Of a DNA stretch of 37,217 nucleotides, positions 1-8,900 are shown piece after piece. Every line of letters begins with the position of its first letter. Position 1 is the first letter of the stretch. Source of the stretch: Bacteroidota bacterium (GTDB taxonomy: Bacteria > Bacteroidota > Bacteroidia > Cytophagales > Cyclobacteriaceae); assembly GCA_022571715.1 (NCBI GenBank), contig JACZXH010000001.1:68116-105332 (forward strand), read 5' to 3'. The notes under the pieces are model-generated. The model was not told the origin of the DNA. It saw only the letters and a program-made list of their open reading frames with translations, and made no database searches. The translations under genes were made by a program, and so were the position numbers.

Positions 1-157
1 CTTGGTCCAGGCTAATTCAGACCTTAAAAATGCAAGAAAATAGTATATGATTAAAAATCTATTATAACGATTTCATTTTCAACCGTTTACAATTCGTGTA
101 AAAAGACTTAATGAGTTTTTGGGTTAAAGTAACTTTTAATCTAACTAAACAGAACCG
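1..157. other. Leader region with no gene
   Basis: AT-rich sequence upstream of the first gene. No open frame with coding character and no RNA gene is visible. A TAACTTTT stretch at 130-137 resembles the Bacteroidota -7 element TAnnTTTG but lacks the final G and has no well-placed -33 partner, so no promoter is called. Confidence 0.5.
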
Positions 158-3100
158 ATGTCAAGAATAAAACTAAGATTACTGATAACTATATTACCAA
201 TTCTGATCATTTCCCCAGTATTCGGCCAGAAAAAAGATACAACATATTCTATGCTAAGCGCATTTACCTACCGCCCGGTAGGGCCAACACGGGGCGGAAG
301 AGTGACAACCGTGGCGGGTGTTGCTTCCGATCCGGCTGTTTTTTATATGGGTACTACAGGAGGTGGCGTATGGAAAACAACAGATTACGGCCAAAGCTGG
401 AAAAATATTTCTGACGGTTATTTTTCAACCCCTTCAATCGGCGCCATCAGGGTGGCTCCTTCCGATGCAGAAATTATATATGTAGGCACTGGTTCTGACG
501 GAATCCGAAGCAATGTGATAACAGGCAAAGGGGTATATAAGAGTACAGATGCAGGTAAAACATGGAAATTTGCAGGACTTAAAAGCGCTGGTCAGATCGG
601 TGCGGTGGAAGTACATCCACTGCATCCTGATACGGTATATGTTGCAGCAATCGGCAATGCATTCGGACCAAATCCCGAACGCGGCGTATTCCGCTCCTAT
701 AATGGTGGAGAAACCTGGGAAAAAATTCTTTTCATTTCGGACAGTACGGGCGCTTCGGACCTTGAACTTGCCCCGGATGATCCAAACACGGTGTATGCTT
801 GTATGTGGCGGGCTGAGCGCAAACCCTGGACCATTATCAGTGGCTCTGACAAGGAAGGCGGGATATACAAATCAACGGATGGTGGTAACACATGGATAAA
901 ACTGAAAGAAGGTCTGCCGTCTGGTTTATTTGGCAAAAGTGATCTTGCTATATCACCGGCCAATCCACAACAAATTTGGGCGCTAATCGAGGCTCCCGAA
1001 GGTAAAGGGGGCGTCTATCGGTCGGATGACCGAGGAGAAACATGGCATCTGGTAAGCACAAAAAAAGAACTCCTGGACCGGCCCTTTTATTATTGCAACA
1101 TTGATATAAACCCCCAGAATGACAGTGTCTTGTTTGTTAGCGCCACACAATTCTGGAAATCAACAGACGGGGGTAAATCCTGGAAAAAAAAGAGCGTTCC
1201 ACATGGCGACAATCATGGTATCTGGATGAATCCTACAGATTCGCTTCTCTTTATTCAGGCCAATGATGGTGGTGCCAATATAACACGTGATGGAGGAGAA
1301 ACATGGTCAACGCAACGCAATCAGCCTACCGCAGAATTGTATCAGGTAGAAGTGGACGACCAGTTTCCCTATTGGCTGTATGCCGGCCAGCAGGATAACA
1401 GCACCATTGCCATCCCCAGTCTGCCACCCTACAACGCCGTGGCAGGCGCAAGTGCTTTCTGGATGGCTGTAGGTGGTTGCGAAACAGGTCCTGCGGTACC
1501 TAAACCGGGTAACCCGGATATTGTCTACTCAAATTGCAAGGGACGTTTTGGGGTATTTAATAAGAAAACAGGGCAGGAAATGCAATATTATGTTGGAGCT
1601 TCTAACATGTATGGACATAATCCAAAGGACCTGAAATTTCGTTTCCAGCGGGTGTCCCCGATCCATGTTTCACCACATAACCCCGATGTAGTATATCACG
1701 CTTCGCAATACCTGCACAAAACAACCGACGATGGCAAAACCTGGGAAATTATTTCACCTGATCTGACCTCATTTACAAGTGAAACTCAGGTTATTTCCGG
1801 TTCGCCGATTACTAGAGATATTACCGGTGAAGAATTTTACAGTACTATTTACAGTGTACGCGAGTCTGTATTAAAAAAAGGACTTATCTGGGTTGGGGCA
1901 AATGACGGCCCGGTATCAGTAACAAAAGACGGCGGCCTTACATGGGAAAAAGTGACTCCTCCTGATCTTGCCCCCGGCGGACGTGTACAGTGCGTGGAGC
2001 CATCTTCTCATAAAGAAAACAAGGCATATATAGCTGTTTATCGATACTTACTTAACGACTGGCATCCGTACATTTACAGGACAGACAATTATGGAAAAAC
2101 CTGGAGTTTGTTAACCACAGGAGAAAATGGCATTCCCGAAGATAACCCCGTGCGGGTGATCCGGGAAGACCCTCTAAAGGAAGGACTTCTCTTTGCAGGT
2201 ACTGAATCAGGTGTCTATGTTTCTTTTAACGATGGCGTAAACTGGCAACCTTTTCAACAAAACCTCCCGATTACCCCTGTAACCGACATAAAAATACATC
2301 ATAATGACCTAGTGCTTTCAACGATGGGCAGGGGTTTCTGGATACTTGATAACATTACTCCCCTTCGCCAGTTTAAAGCGCCTGAAATAGCGGCTCCTGT
2401 TCTGTTGTACAAACCGGAAGATACATACAGGATGAGATACAAGAGCACGGAAAAAAATTCCGTGCCACATTATCCTCCAACTGGTGTAATCATAGACTTT
2501 TATTTGAAGGACCTGCTCGCTGATAATCTAAAACTTACGATTTATAACAATGAGGGGGCCATCGTCAGGACGATCACGAAAAAAGAAAAAAAGAAGGATA
2601 TAAAAGCCAACGACACTGACATGGCCACACCCACATTCAATACAAGATCTGATCCTACGGTCGAAATGAAAGCCGGGCCTCAACGAATAACCTGGGATTT
2701 ACGTCACACAAAACCATGGGATAATGGTAAAGGCAGAAGAAGTAGAGGACCTATGGTTGCTCCCGGTGAATACAAAATTGAATTGACTGCTAATGATACC
2801 ACAGTTACACAAATTGTTCGTATTCTGATTGATCCACGGTTAAAAGCAGCAGGCGTAACGGAAAATGATTTAAAAAGCCAGGAGCAACTCGCATTGCAAA
2901 TCAGGAATTTGTTAACTGAAACACGTCAAATTGCTGAAAAAATCAAGGTGAAGCGAGCCACAATTGCCAAAAAGACAGAAGTTGGTAAAGCATCTAAACA
3001 CATGCAAAACGATGACAAGACATTGGCTGCTATAGAATCGGAGCTGGTAACAAAGAAAGGTCGATATATGACCCCGATGCTTATTGATCAGGTGAGATAT

Positions 3101-3235
3101 TTATATTCCATGCTCGACCGGGCCGACCAGATTCCGGGAAAAGATGCCTTTGATCGTTACAACGAGCTGTCCGGAAAATTTGAAGTACTTAAAATTGATA
3201 ATGAAAAATTACTGAGCAAGATTTCAAGGAAGTAA
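158..3235 (+). CDS. Secreted BNR/VPS10-type beta-propeller protein (glycosyl hydrolase-like)
   Basis: 1025 residues. The N-terminus is a signal peptide (hydrophobic ILPILIISPVF, then GQ), so the protein is exported. Residues about 35-760 carry many Asp-box/BNR repeats of the form S-T-D-G-G-x-T-W (for example KSTDAGKTW, KSTDGGNTW, RSDDRGETW, KTTDDGKTW), which build the multi-bladed propellers of the sortilin/VPS10 and exo-xyloglucanase folds. The C-terminal 250 residues hold a small beta domain (GPQRITWDLRHTKPW, then APGEYKIEL) and a helical tail. Bacteroidota encode many such proteins of about 1000 residues, usually annotated as glycosyl hydrolases or VPS10 domain proteins; the substrate is not known for most. 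The gene stands alone and converges on the LysM gene. The fold is certain; enzymatic activity is not. Confidence 0.9.
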   Translation: MSRIKLRLLITILPILIISPVFGQKKDTTYSMLSAFTYRPVGPTRGGRVTTVAGVASDPAVFYMGTTGGGVWKTTDYGQSWKNISDGYFSTPSIGAIRVAPSDAEIIYVGTGSDGIRSNVITGKGVYKSTDAGKTWKFAGLKSAGQIGAVEVHPLHPDTVYVAAIGNAFGPNPERGVFRSYNGGETWEKILFISDSTGASDLELAPDDPNTVYACMWRAERKPWTIISGSDKEGGIYKSTDGGNTWIKLKEGLPSGLFGKSDLAISPANPQQIWALIEAPEGKGGVYRSDDRGETWHLVSTKKELLDRPFYYCNIDINPQNDSVLFVSATQFWKSTDGGKSWKKKSVPHGDNHGIWMNPTDSLLFIQANDGGANITRDGGETWSTQRNQPTAELYQVEVDDQFPYWLYAGQQDNSTIAIPSLPPYNAVAGASAFWMAVGGCETGPAVPKPGNPDIVYSNCKGRFGVFNKKTGQEMQYYVGASNMYGHNPKDLKFRFQRVSPIHVSPHNPDVVYHASQYLHKTTDDGKTWEIISPDLTSFTSETQVISGSPITRDITGEEFYSTIYSVRESVLKKGLIWVGANDGPVSVTKDGGLTWEKVTPPDLAPGGRVQCVEPSSHKENKAYIAVYRYLLNDWHPYIYRTDNYGKTWSLLTTGENGIPEDNPVRVIREDPLKEGLLFAGTESGVYVSFNDGVNWQPFQQNLPITPVTDIKIHHNDLVLSTMGRGFWILDNITPLRQFKAPEIAAPVLLYKPEDTYRMRYKSTEKNSVPHYPPTGVIIDFYLKDLLADNLKLTIYNNEGAIVRTITKKEKKKDIKANDTDMATPTFNTRSDPTVEMKAGPQRITWDLRHTKPWDNGKGRRSRGPMVAPGEYKIELTANDTTVTQIVRILIDPRLKAAGVTENDLKSQEQLALQIRNLLTETRQIAEKIKVKRATIAKKTEVGKASKHMQNDDKTLAAIESELVTKKGRYMTPMLIDQVRYLYSMLDRADQIPGKDAFDRYNELSGKFEVLKIDNEKLLSKISRK

Positions 3236-3323
3236 AAGACTATAAGTAAAAGGATAAAATCCGAAACCCGAATATCTAAAAAACAAATTACCAGATTTAT
3301 ATTCGTATCATCAGTTAATAGCA

Positions 3324-4346
3324 TTATCTGAAATAGGAAACCTTCACCCTTAGTTTCCGGTTTACTGCATTGATATTATTCCAGGCAGGTTTTGATATTT
3401 TCACAATAACTTTATCGTTGGCTCCCGTATCGGGCAATTTGCCGATTACACGTACAAATACAACCTGATTATTCATCTCATTTCTTACAATCAGGATAGT
3501 GCCTGGAAGTGCCGTTCGGTGCAGAGCAAGAAATTTAGTGCTGTTCCCGGTACCTTCGATCAACGCAGCCAGTCCCCTTTCCTCCATCATAGTGAAATCC
3601 ATTGCCGGAAATTCGATTTTTTCTAATGCGCTTATTGCAACAATGCTGTCTTCATTAACATGAATTTCATTTTCTTTGCTGAAAGGATAGCGGTCCGTTT
3701 CCAGTTGGGTTTGCTCCACTTCATAATTGCTATCAACATGTATCTTTAACTGCTGCCCCGCCACAATCTCATCACCCACCAATGAATTCCACATCTTAAG
3801 ATCAGCTACAGTTACCTGGTACTTTATTGATATGCTGTAGAGATTTTCGCCAGGCAAGGTGTGATGATAAATCCAATTTCTGGACTTTTCAGGAAGAATA
3901 GCAACATGGATTTCTTCTATCTTTAATTTCTGTCCGGTATTTATTTCATTTACCCGAAACGCATTCCACGTTTTGAGGTCATCTACTGATATATTATATA
4001 TTTTTGAAATCGAGTAAAGGGTTTCACCGTTTCTTACCCTATGCATGAAATACGGGCCTCTTGAAAATGGGATGTACAGTATATGTCCTGCCTTAAGGCC
4101 GTTTACAATAACCGGGTTAAATTTTATTATTTGTTCAAAAGTTACTCCGTACCGCAGTGAAAGGGCATACACGGTTTCACCCGGGTCCACCTCATGTACA
4201 ATCACCCAGTGCGATTTTTTTTTCTGTATCCGAATTGAATCCGATGCAACAGTAATATCCTTTCCATACACAGATCCGGAAACAAATGTCAGCGACAGCA
4301 AGATCAAATAGCAAATACTTACCTTCAACATTATGTTCGATATCAT
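3324..4346 (-). CDS. Secreted protein with three LysM domains and a C-terminal double-psi-barrel-like domain
   Basis: 340 residues. A signal peptide (LILLSLTFVSGSVYG) is followed by three LysM domains at about residues 50-93, 101-143 and 160-203, each with the G-E-T/N-L-Y-S-I-S-x-x-Y pattern and an ending such as G-Q-x-L-K-I. LysM domains bind peptidoglycan glycan strands, so the protein should act in the periplasm on or near the wall. Residues about 255-338 (GTGNSTKFLALHRTALPGT, then VFVRVIGKLPD) resemble the RlpA-like double-psi beta-barrel of Bacteroidota LysM proteins; no catalytic residues can be assigned. A second in-frame ATG at 4331 would give MLKVS and an equally good signal peptide. 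The gene is divergent from nfeD across a 142-base gap. Confidence 0.88.
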   Translation of the reverse strand: MISNIMLKVSICYLILLSLTFVSGSVYGKDITVASDSIRIQKKKSHWVIVHEVDPGETVYALSLRYGVTFEQIIKFNPVIVNGLKAGHILYIPFSRGPYFMHRVRNGETLYSISKIYNISVDDLKTWNAFRVNEINTGQKLKIEEIHVAILPEKSRNWIYHHTLPGENLYSISIKYQVTVADLKMWNSLVGDEIVAGQQLKIHVDSNYEVEQTQLETDRYPFSKENEIHVNEDSIVAISALEKIEFPAMDFTMMEERGLAALIEGTGNSTKFLALHRTALPGTILIVRNEMNNQVVFVRVIGKLPDTGANDKVIVKISKPAWNNINAVNRKLRVKVSYFR

Positions 4347-4455
4347 TATTTATTCGATTTCAAAAAAACGACATTATCTTCCGAAACTGCATGAATAATG
4401 CCAACTATTAATCGACATTACAAATTTCACTACACGTTATTTAACGGAAAAGAAA

Positions 4456-4463
4456 TAGATTTG
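4456..4463 (+). promoter_or_regulatory. Predicted -7 element of the nfeD-kdsB operon
   Basis: TAGATTTG fits the Bacteroidota primary sigma consensus TAnnTTTG exactly and lies 25 bases before the nfeD ATG, so the leader would be about 20 bases. No convincing -33 TTG is seen. A small palindrome CGTTA-tt-TAACG (4435-4446) occupies the -25 to -35 area. Confidence 0.55.
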
Positions 4464-4488
4464 CTAAAAGTAGCACTAAACATCTCAT

Positions 4489-5841
4489 ATGCTGAAGTAT
4501 CTCCTATTATATTTTGTCTTACTTATTTCAGGCGCTTTGTACGGACAAGAACAAAAAAAAGTGTTGGTCATCGAGATCAAATCAAACATTGATCCACGGA
4601 CCACGCGATATATAAACCTTGCTTTGGAGTATGCTGACAAAACAAAAGCAGAACTAATAATCCTGGAGATGGATACATATGGTGGCACTGTAAATGATGC
4701 CAAAGACATTGTAGAACTCCTCCTCGACCTTGAAATCCCGGTTTATGTGTTTATCGATAAGGACGCTGCATCGGCAGGTGCACTGATTTCCATAGCCTGC
4801 GACAGCATTTATATGGCTCCCGGCTCCAGTATCGGGGCTGCCACGGTAGTAGTGCCTGACGGTACCGCTGCACCGGATAAATACCAGTCGTACATGAAAT
4901 CTACCATGCGTACAACAGCAGAAGAAACCGGCAGGGACCCGAAAATTGCTGAAGCAATGGTTGACGAGGATATTGAAATTGAAGGAATCACCAAAGCGGG
5001 AAACGTACTTACCTTTACGGTATCCGAGGCAATAAAGCATGGTTTTTGCGAAGCAAAAGTTAGTACCATCGAAGAAATCCTGAAGCGATCGGGCATAGAA
5101 TCGTATGAAATTGACCGGTTTACACTTGATGCCACTGAAAAAATCATTGCGGTTTTTCTGAATCCCTTTATCAGCGGCCTGCTAATCATGATCATTATCG
5201 GAGGTATTTATTTTGAGCTTCAGACTCCCGGCGTTGGTTTTCCGATCCTGGCATCACTCATTGCTGTTATCTTATATTTTGTACCCTACTATTTGAATGG
5301 ACTTGCTGAAAACTGGGAAATCATTGCCTTTATGGTTGGTATAGTATTGCTTGCACTCGAAATCTTCGTAATTCCTGGCTTTGGCATATTTGGCGTTTCC
5401 GGATTGATATTAACAGTCGGGTCATTGATTCTTGTGATGCTGAATAACGATATTTTCGACTTCTCTTTTGTGGACGATAAAGATCTGTTTCTTGCAATCA
5501 CAACCACGATAACCGGATTGGCTGGCGGAATAATATTGTTATTTGTTACCGGCGTGCGGCTCACACAAACAAAATTGTTTAAAAAGATTGCATTGCAAAG
5601 TGTAATGGAAAGTAAAGAAGGCTATACTTCTTCATTCTTAAAAAAAGATCTGATAGGCAAAACAGGAACCTCCTATACTGTACTGCGTCCAAGTGGAAAA
5701 ATAATGATTGAAGGCGAGTTTTATGATGCTTTTACACGTGGCAACTACATAAAGAAAGACGAAAAAATTATTGTGATTGCAGATGAAGGCACAAGCTTAA
5801 AAGTGCATCTTTATAGCGAAGAGGATAAATTAGAAACTTAA
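4489..5841 (+). CDS. nfeD: NfeD family membrane-bound serine protease
   Basis: 450 residues, the long form of the NfeD family. After a signal-anchor (LLLYFVLLISGALYGQ) comes a ClpP/SppA-like serine protease domain (residues about 25-220) with the S-K dyad visible as Ser95 in DAASAGALIS and Lys137 in YQSYMKSTMR. Five or so hydrophobic helices follow (about 220-365), then the C-terminal OB-fold NfeD domain (LIGKTGTSYTVLRPSGK, residues about 385-445). Archaeal relatives cut stomatin; bacterial ones are linked to membrane microdomain and protein quality control. No stomatin/flotillin gene is adjacent here. kdsB begins 11 bases after the stop codon, so the two genes are probably co-transcribed. 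Confidence 0.93.
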   Translation: MLKYLLLYFVLLISGALYGQEQKKVLVIEIKSNIDPRTTRYINLALEYADKTKAELIILEMDTYGGTVNDAKDIVELLLDLEIPVYVFIDKDAASAGALISIACDSIYMAPGSSIGAATVVVPDGTAAPDKYQSYMKSTMRTTAEETGRDPKIAEAMVDEDIEIEGITKAGNVLTFTVSEAIKHGFCEAKVSTIEEILKRSGIESYEIDRFTLDATEKIIAVFLNPFISGLLIMIIIGGIYFELQTPGVGFPILASLIAVILYFVPYYLNGLAENWEIIAFMVGIVLLALEIFVIPGFGIFGVSGLILTVGSLILVMLNNDIFDFSFVDDKDLFLAITTTITGLAGGIILLFVTGVRLTQTKLFKKIALQSVMESKEGYTSSFLKKDLIGKTGTSYTVLRPSGKIMIEGEFYDAFTRGNYIKKDEKIIVIADEGTSLKVHLYSEEDKLET

Positions 5842-5852
5842 ATCCTGAATTT

Positions 5853-6590
5853 TTGAAAATCCTTGGAATTATACCTGCACGTTATGAATCTTCACGGTTT
5901 CCTGGCAAACCCCTGGCTGACATTGCTGGTAAATCCATGATTCAAAGGGTATATGAACAATCTTCAAAAGTACAGGCATTTACAAAAGTGCTGGTTGCCA
6001 CAGATCATAAAAAGATTTATGAACATGTACTGGCATTTGGAGGAAACGTTGTAATTACCAGCCCCGCACATCCGACAGGAACAGATCGCTGCTATGAGGC
6101 ACTGCACAAAGAAGATAAGTATTACGAATTCGTAATTAATATCCAGGGAGATGAACCTTTTATATCACCGGCACAAATAGAATTGCTGTTATCTGTTCTC
6201 AACCCGGCCGTAGAACTGGCTACATTGGTAAAAAAAATTGACAGGGAAGAAGAACTGAACGATCCAAACGAAGCAAAAGTGGTAATCAACAAAAATATGG
6301 AAGGCATATATTTTAGCCGGAGCCCTATCCCCTATCAAAAAGATACACCCAAGAGTGAATGGATACATAAACATGTATGCTATAAACATATCGGAATTTA
6401 TGCGTATCGTTCAGATGTGCTTGATTCCATTACCAAACTCACTGTTTCGGCGCTTGAAAAAGCTGAATCACTCGAACAACTCCGCTGGATCGAAAACGGA
6501 TATGCTATTAAAGTTGCCATTACGAATATAGACTCAATGTCCATCGATACACCGGAAGATATTGAAAAGGCCGTCCGGTTGTTTACCTGA
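5853..6590 (+). CDS. kdsB: 3-deoxy-manno-octulosonate cytidylyltransferase
   Basis: 245 residues, the usual KdsB length. The enzyme activates KDO with CTP to give CMP-KDO for lipopolysaccharide inner core synthesis in the cytoplasm. Diagnostic features are the N-terminal nucleotide-binding segment IPARYESSRFPGKPL, the metal-binding stretch VINIQGDEPFI, YFSRSPIPY in the middle, and the C-terminal ESLEQLRWIENG. The start is TTG at 5853: no in-frame ATG lies between the nfeD stop and the conserved KILGIIPARY, so TTG is the only start giving a full protein. With an 11-base gap, translation may be coupled to nfeD. The gene converges on 6631-7398. Confidence 0.96.
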   Translation: MKILGIIPARYESSRFPGKPLADIAGKSMIQRVYEQSSKVQAFTKVLVATDHKKIYEHVLAFGGNVVITSPAHPTGTDRCYEALHKEDKYYEFVINIQGDEPFISPAQIELLLSVLNPAVELATLVKKIDREEELNDPNEAKVVINKNMEGIYFSRSPIPYQKDTPKSEWIHKHVCYKHIGIYAYRSDVLDSITKLTVSALEKAESLEQLRWIENGYAIKVAITNIDSMSIDTPEDIEKAVRLFT

Positions 6591-6630
6591 CCTGGATAAT
6601 TGCAACTCTCAACTTCCCTGATCTTACATT

Positions 6631-7398
6631 TCAGTTTGTTTCGATGATCTTTGTCCACACCTCATTGATCTTTTCTCCCCTGGAATTCAGGCCGATGTGT
6701 TTCCACGTAACATCATCAGTTTCATAATCAAATTCGAGATTTAATCCTACACGTGAACTATCCTGGGAGAAAAATTCAATGTTTTCTGTGTATTTGCCAT
6801 CTTCGATAGAATACGTGCCTCCACCCGTACCAAAAAATTCACCAGTCATTGAATTAAATGATGCCCATTGAAACCGGTTATCCGATAGCACTTTTATGGT
6901 TTTACGGGATCCTTCAGGCACAACGGTCGTGGTGCCGTTACTTTCGCTTTCGGTGATAATCCATGAACCTTGCAGTGGCGAGTCCAGCTTTTCTTTCATT
7001 CTTTTCATATCAAAATATATCCCCTGCGAACTGGTGAGTTGCCATTTATTCGCTCCACCCTTTTTTATTAAAACAATCCGCTGGCCAACCAGCTTGGGTT
7101 TCAGTGTATGAAATTCCACCGTAAACTCCACTGTGTTACCGCCCTTTTTAAACGTGCCTCCCCCGGCAGCGTAAAAAGCGTTGGATTTAACATCAAATAA
7201 AGACCAATAGTAATAATCTCCGGCAATCAGCATTATACCTTTTGCATCTTCAGAAATATTTACGTTTCTTATATGATAATTTTCTATAATCCAGGCCCCG
7301 TCAGGATTCCTCTTGTCGTTGCCTGATAATTCCGGGGACAATATAGATAACAGTATCTGGACAAAAACAACAGTTAGCAATAGGCTGCGCAATCTCAT
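6631..7398 (-). CDS. Secreted protein with two tandem copies of a lipocalin-like domain
   Basis: 255 residues with a signal peptide (LLLTVVFVQILLSILSPELSG). The mature part is an internal duplication: unit 1 starts at GAWIIEN (residue 34) and unit 2 at GSWIITE (residue 144). Each has a W-S/A-x-F stretch (YYYWSLFDV; FQWASFNSM), a glycine run (FYAAGGGTF; FFGTGGGTY) and a strand ending in V/I-E-F. This pattern of a W near the start and a glycine turn after a long strand recalls small lipocalin-like or DUF4488-type beta-barrels of Bacteroidota, but I do not recognise the exact family and no function can be given. It is transcribed toward kdsB from its own promoter. Confidence 0.8.
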   Translation of the reverse strand: MRLRSLLLTVVFVQILLSILSPELSGNDKRNPDGAWIIENYHIRNVNISEDAKGIMLIAGDYYYWSLFDVKSNAFYAAGGGTFKKGGNTVEFTVEFHTLKPKLVGQRIVLIKKGGANKWQLTSSQGIYFDMKRMKEKLDSPLQGSWIITESESNGTTTVVPEGSRKTIKVLSDNRFQWASFNSMTGEFFGTGGGTYSIEDGKYTENIEFFSQDSSRVGLNLEFDYETDDVTWKHIGLNSRGEKINEVWTKIIETN

Positions 7399-7450
7399 TT
7401 CTATTTAATTATTATTAAAAAGAGGTATATTATTGAATCAAAACAGGATC

Positions 7451-7484
7451 AAATTTACAGTGAATAAAACAAATCGGACACAAT
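7451..7484 (-). promoter_or_regulatory. Predicted promoter of the duplicated-domain secreted protein
   Basis: Read on the minus strand, TAAATTTG (7458 to 7451) is a perfect TAnnTTTG -7 element. TTG (7484-7482) lies 23 bases upstream as a possible -33. The predicted transcript would have a leader of about 45 bases before the ATG at 7398. Confidence 0.45.
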
Positions 7485-7504
7485 AAATCTTTTAAATCCC
7501 CGAT

Positions 7505-8098
7505 ATGAGAAAAATATATAATAAAGATCTTGCCACAGATCTCATAGAGCGAAATCAAAAAATTGCGATTGAAGCCGAAAAGTTAAAAAAGCTTGATATA
7601 ACTACCCTTCGCATTTTGCCGGCAAAAGGTAAATGGTCGATTCTGCAATGTTTCGGTCACATGAATATTGTTTATGAAATATACCTGCGAAACATACAAT
7701 ATAGTCTTGAAAAGTCGAAAGCAAAGCATGTACCGTCTTCCGGATTTTATATACCCGGATATTTTGGTAATAAATTTTATCTGACAATGCTGCCAGCCAA
7801 AGCGGGCAAAAAAAAGAAAAGTATGAAAACCCTTAAAAAATTTGTGCCGGTAATGAATGAAAAGGCAATCGATGCTTTTCTGTCTCATCACCGGATTTTT
7901 ACAGAACTTATTCGCCTGATACCTGGACAGAATCTTGGCAAGACAAAAGCGGCCAGTGCCATCGGAAGGATTATTCGTTTTAAACTTGGCGACATTTACC
8001 GGATTATAACCGCACACAACGAGCGGCATATTATACAAGCAAAAAATACGGCTGAGTTGCTGTCGAAATCCACAGACCGATTGCATCTCACAAGTTAA
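7505..8098 (+). CDS. DinB-like four-helix-bundle protein
   Basis: 197 residues, cytoplasmic, no signal peptide. The protein fits the DinB/YfiT superfamily: an N-terminal helix followed by KWSILQCFGHMNIVYEIYL (a metal-ligand histidine in the family pattern W-S-x-x-E/Q-x-x-x-H) and a C-terminal HNERHIIQAKN, the H-x-x-x-H metal site at the end of the last helix. Members bind a divalent metal and often act as thiol transferases or are uncharacterised stress proteins. Many lysines in the middle (KAGKKKKSMKTLKKF) are unusual. It stands alone, with 105 bases before sdhC. The family assignment is good; the reaction is unknown. Confidence 0.82.
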   Translation: MRKIYNKDLATDLIERNQKIAIEAEKLKKLDITTLRILPAKGKWSILQCFGHMNIVYEIYLRNIQYSLEKSKAKHVPSSGFYIPGYFGNKFYLTMLPAKAGKKKKSMKTLKKFVPVMNEKAIDAFLSHHRIFTELIRLIPGQNLGKTKAASAIGRIIRFKLGDIYRIITAHNERHIIQAKNTAELLSKSTDRLHLTS

Positions 8099-8147
8099 AT
8101 TCATGTTTGTGCTATACAGAAAATAATGTAATAACATTCAATTGAAA

Positions 8148-8178
8148 TTGCCAGTTTACTACTACAGATGTATATTTG
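8148..8178 (+). promoter_or_regulatory. Promoter of sdhCAB
   Basis: TTG (8148-8150), a 20-base spacer and TATATTTG (8171-8178) match both halves of the Bacteroidota primary promoter (TTG-N17-23-TAnnTTTG). Transcription would begin near 8184, leaving a leader of about 20 bases to the sdhC ATG at 8204. This is the best promoter in the window. Confidence 0.7.
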
Positions 8179-8203
8179 ATCTCCTCAGCAAAAAATTATT
8201 CAT

Positions 8204-8890
8204 ATGAATTGGTTGAGCCAAACTTTAGCCAGTAGCCTTGGAAAAAAATTGATAATGGCACTGACTGGTTTATTTCTAATATTATTTTTAACCGGACACT
8301 TGATTGGTAATTTGCAACTACTCAAAGATGACGGCGGACAGGCTTTTAATGAGTATGCAAAGTTTATGACCACAACGCCTATCGTCAAAATATTATCATA
8401 TCTAACGTATATCAGCATTATTCTGCATGTAATTTATTCCCTGATACTTACCATTAACAATCTTAAATCACGTCCCATCAAATATGCGGTCAACCGCCAA
8501 TCTGAAAACAGCGTTTGGACATCACGCAACATGGGCATACTCGGTACATTAATTCTTATATTTCTGGTTATTCATCTGAGAAGTTTCTGGTATGAGATGC
8601 ATTTTGGATCCATACCTACCATTGCGTATGAAGGTGGCGGTCAGATCAAAAACCTATATCTGATAGTAGTAGAGGCATTTTCACATTTGTGGTATGTCAT
8701 ACTATATGTGGTATCAATGGTGGCGCTTGCATTTCACCTTACACATGGTTTCCAAAGTGCTTTTCAAACATTGGGACTCAGGCATCTAAAATATACACCA
8801 CTTATCAAAATCGCAGGATTACTGTTTGCCATTCTTGTACCTGCGTTATTTGCCCTGCAACCCGTTTATCTTTATTTAAAAAATTTATAA
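8204..8890 (+). CDS. sdhC: Succinate dehydrogenase cytochrome b subunit (type B, five helices)
   Basis: 228 residues with five hydrophobic segments (about 13-35, 62-84, 110-126, 151-172, 200-222). This is the single-subunit membrane anchor of type B succinate:quinone reductases, which bind two haems b. Candidate haem-ligand histidines lie in or near the helices: His32 (TGHLIGN), His75 (ILHVIYS), His124 (VIHLRSFW), His161 and His178/His181 (AFHLTHGF). The protein passes electrons from SdhB to menaquinone. sdhA begins 10 bases after the stop codon, so the three genes form the usual Bacteroidota sdhCAB operon. Confidence 0.95.
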   Translation: MNWLSQTLASSLGKKLIMALTGLFLILFLTGHLIGNLQLLKDDGGQAFNEYAKFMTTTPIVKILSYLTYISIILHVIYSLILTINNLKSRPIKYAVNRQSENSVWTSRNMGILGTLILIFLVIHLRSFWYEMHFGSIPTIAYEGGGQIKNLYLIVVEAFSHLWYVILYVVSMVALAFHLTHGFQSAFQTLGLRHLKYTPLIKIAGLLFAILVPALFALQPVYLYLKNL

Positions 8891-8900
8891 TGATAAAACT

